Positions 6,048 through 6,588 of a DNA stretch of 6,588 bases are shown here, piece after piece; position 1 is the stretch's first letter, and each line of letters starts with the position of its first letter. Both the position numbers and the translations under genes were made by a program. The DNA is from Planctomycetota bacterium. Lineage in GTDB: Bacteria; Planctomycetota; Planctomycetia; Pirellulales; Pirellulaceae. Below the pieces are notes generated by a model. The model saw only the letters and a program-made list of their open reading frames with translations, had not been told where the DNA came from and searched no databases. Location of the stretch: NCBI GenBank assembly GCA_026692885.1, contig JAPLNJ010000400.1, positions 1 to 6,588 of the forward strand. Direction: 5' to 3'.

Positions 6048-6202
6048 GTTATTGGTCTTGATGGTTGGCGGTCGGTTTGCTTCATCTTGGCGGGTGCGCC
6101 TTCGAACACGCGGGGCGCGGCCGCGGGCTCCGCGCGACCCCGTGAAGCCGAAAAGGCCAGCGCCAGCAGCGGGACCGTGATCAGCGTGAACTTGGTTCTC
6201 AT
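6044..6202 (-). CDS. Small exported protein, translationally coupled to the propeller gene
   Basis: 52 residues, starting MRTKFTLITVPLLALAFSAS and ending TDRQPSRPIT. The N-terminus is a classical Sec signal (charged MRTK, hydrophobic core to about residue 18, likely cut after GRA at about residue 24). The mature part would be only about 28 residues, Pro/Ala-rich, with no cysteine. A strong Shine-Dalgarno sequence (AGGAG, five bases before the ATG at 6202) supports this start over the longer frame reaching 6433. Its TGA overlaps the ATG of the propeller gene (ATGA, 6047-6044), the usual arrangement for translational coupling; the propeller gene has no ribosome site of its own. It may therefore act as a leader that delivers ribosomes, as a small envelope protein, or be the remnant of a longer gene. 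I do not recognise a family. Its first residues resemble those of the next gene (FTL-T--LL). Confidence 0.65.
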   Translation of the reverse strand: MRTKFTLITVPLLALAFSASRGRAEPAAAPRVFEGAPAKMKQTDRQPSRPIT

Positions 6203-6212
6203 GATTGCTCCT
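6192..6212 (-). promoter_or_regulatory. Ribosome binding site of the small exported gene
   Basis: On the minus strand GCAGGAGCAATCATG places AGGAG five bases before the ATG at 6202. It is the only strong Shine-Dalgarno sequence seen at a gene start in this window and probably serves both coupled genes. Confidence 0.7.
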
Positions 6213-6455
6213 GCGATACGAACTTCGAGGCTTTGATCGTAACGTTGCGGACGGCTCGTTGCTACATCCCGAGAGTACGGAACGCCCCGCCGTGTCCGGC
6301 CAAGCCTGTGTGATTCCGCCCGCGGACAGACGGCCGGTTCGAGAAATTCGGGCAGCGCGCCGACGCAGAACGTCAGCGGATTCGACAACCCATCTGGCGT
6401 CTCCAGCATCTGTGATGCCCCCGTGCAAGCCATCGTCGTTATACACGACTCTTCC
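6203..6455. other. Upstream region without a recognisable gene
   Basis: About 250 bp upstream of the small gene. Both minus-strand frames open here continue into the downstream genes, but their translations show no domain and no ribosome site. The promoter of the two-gene unit should lie here, yet I see no convincing -35/-10 pair. Confidence 0.5.
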
Positions 6456-6588
6456 GCCCCAAAGGGGCATTAACAAATCAGCCCAGGGCAGAGCGTCGCG
6501 GCGACAGCCGCAGAGCGCCGCCCTGGGTACGGTATCGATTTATCCCGGTAGCCCTGAAGGGGCGAAACAAATCGGTAGTCCCACACGT
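6456..6588. repeat. Hairpin-rich tandem repeat element, running off the right edge
   Basis: A small hairpin GCCCC-AAA-GGGGC (6456-6468) followed by AACAAATCAG recurs about 95 bp on as GCCC-TGAAG-GGGC (6551-6563) followed by AACAAATCGG. Between the copies lies a larger hairpin with arms CCCAGGGC (6482-6489) and GCCCTGGG (6520-6527). The pattern is a repeated unit of one small hairpin, a conserved AACAAATC box and one large hairpin. I recall similar sequence as an intergenic repeat in planctomycetes and related phyla. It may contain two or more units; the window shows one complete unit and the start of the next. Confidence 0.75.
6482..6527. repeat. Large hairpin within the repeat element
   Basis: Perfect 8-bp arms CCCAGGGC/GCCCTGGG enclose a GC-rich 30-nt centre. 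The centre contains a smaller palindrome, GTCGC-G-GCGAC (6495-6505), and a direct repeat AGAGCG (6490-6495 and 6512-6517). Confidence 0.8.

Noticed and set aside
6048..6476. A 143-residue N-terminal extension of the propeller protein
   Set aside because: It runs through the repeat element and the small ORF in another frame, shows no domain, and would bury the signal peptide.

Overview
The window is GC-rich and all convincing coding sequence lies on the minus strand. It suggests a planctomycete (Planctomycetota, possibly Pirellulales-like). The basis is a long exported PQQ-type beta-propeller protein of a style I associate with that phylum, a TIR/CHAT/NTPase defence-type gene, and several short palindromic or tandem repeats of kinds I recall as common in planctomycete genomes. 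This assignment is inference; there is no rRNA or other phylogenetic marker.

Layout, read in the direction of transcription (right to left). 6588-6456 holds part of a hairpin-rich repeat in which a unit recurs after about 95 bp, running off the right edge. 6455-6203 has no recognisable gene. 6202-6044 is a 52-residue exported small protein with a clear Shine-Dalgarno sequence; its TGA overlaps the ATG of the next gene. 6047-2796 is a 1083-residue exported protein with a Rossmann-type methyltransferase-like N-terminus followed by two PQQ-like beta-propeller regions. 2795-2454 is non-coding and holds two inverted repeats. 2453 to the left edge is one large gene, now broken: TIR domain, CHAT (caspase-like) domain, then a STAND/NB-ARC-type NTPase, running off the window.

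The defence-type gene changes frame at about 1665. The join lacks the roughly 110-120 residues that I recall relatives carrying between the pre-CHAT helical region and the CHAT core, so this looks like an internal deletion rather than one miscalled base. Separately, a 106-bp element with inverted-repeat ends and five 12-bp tandem units sits in frame between the NTPase entry motif and its P-loop.

The propeller gene also appears to carry in-frame repeat-derived pieces: an AT-rich palindrome and two 7-bp-periodic tracts. The theme of the window is coding sequence invaded by small non-autonomous repeats without loss of frame, alongside one immune-like gene that has lost its frame. The two gene units share a strand but are separated by about 340 bp and show no functional link.
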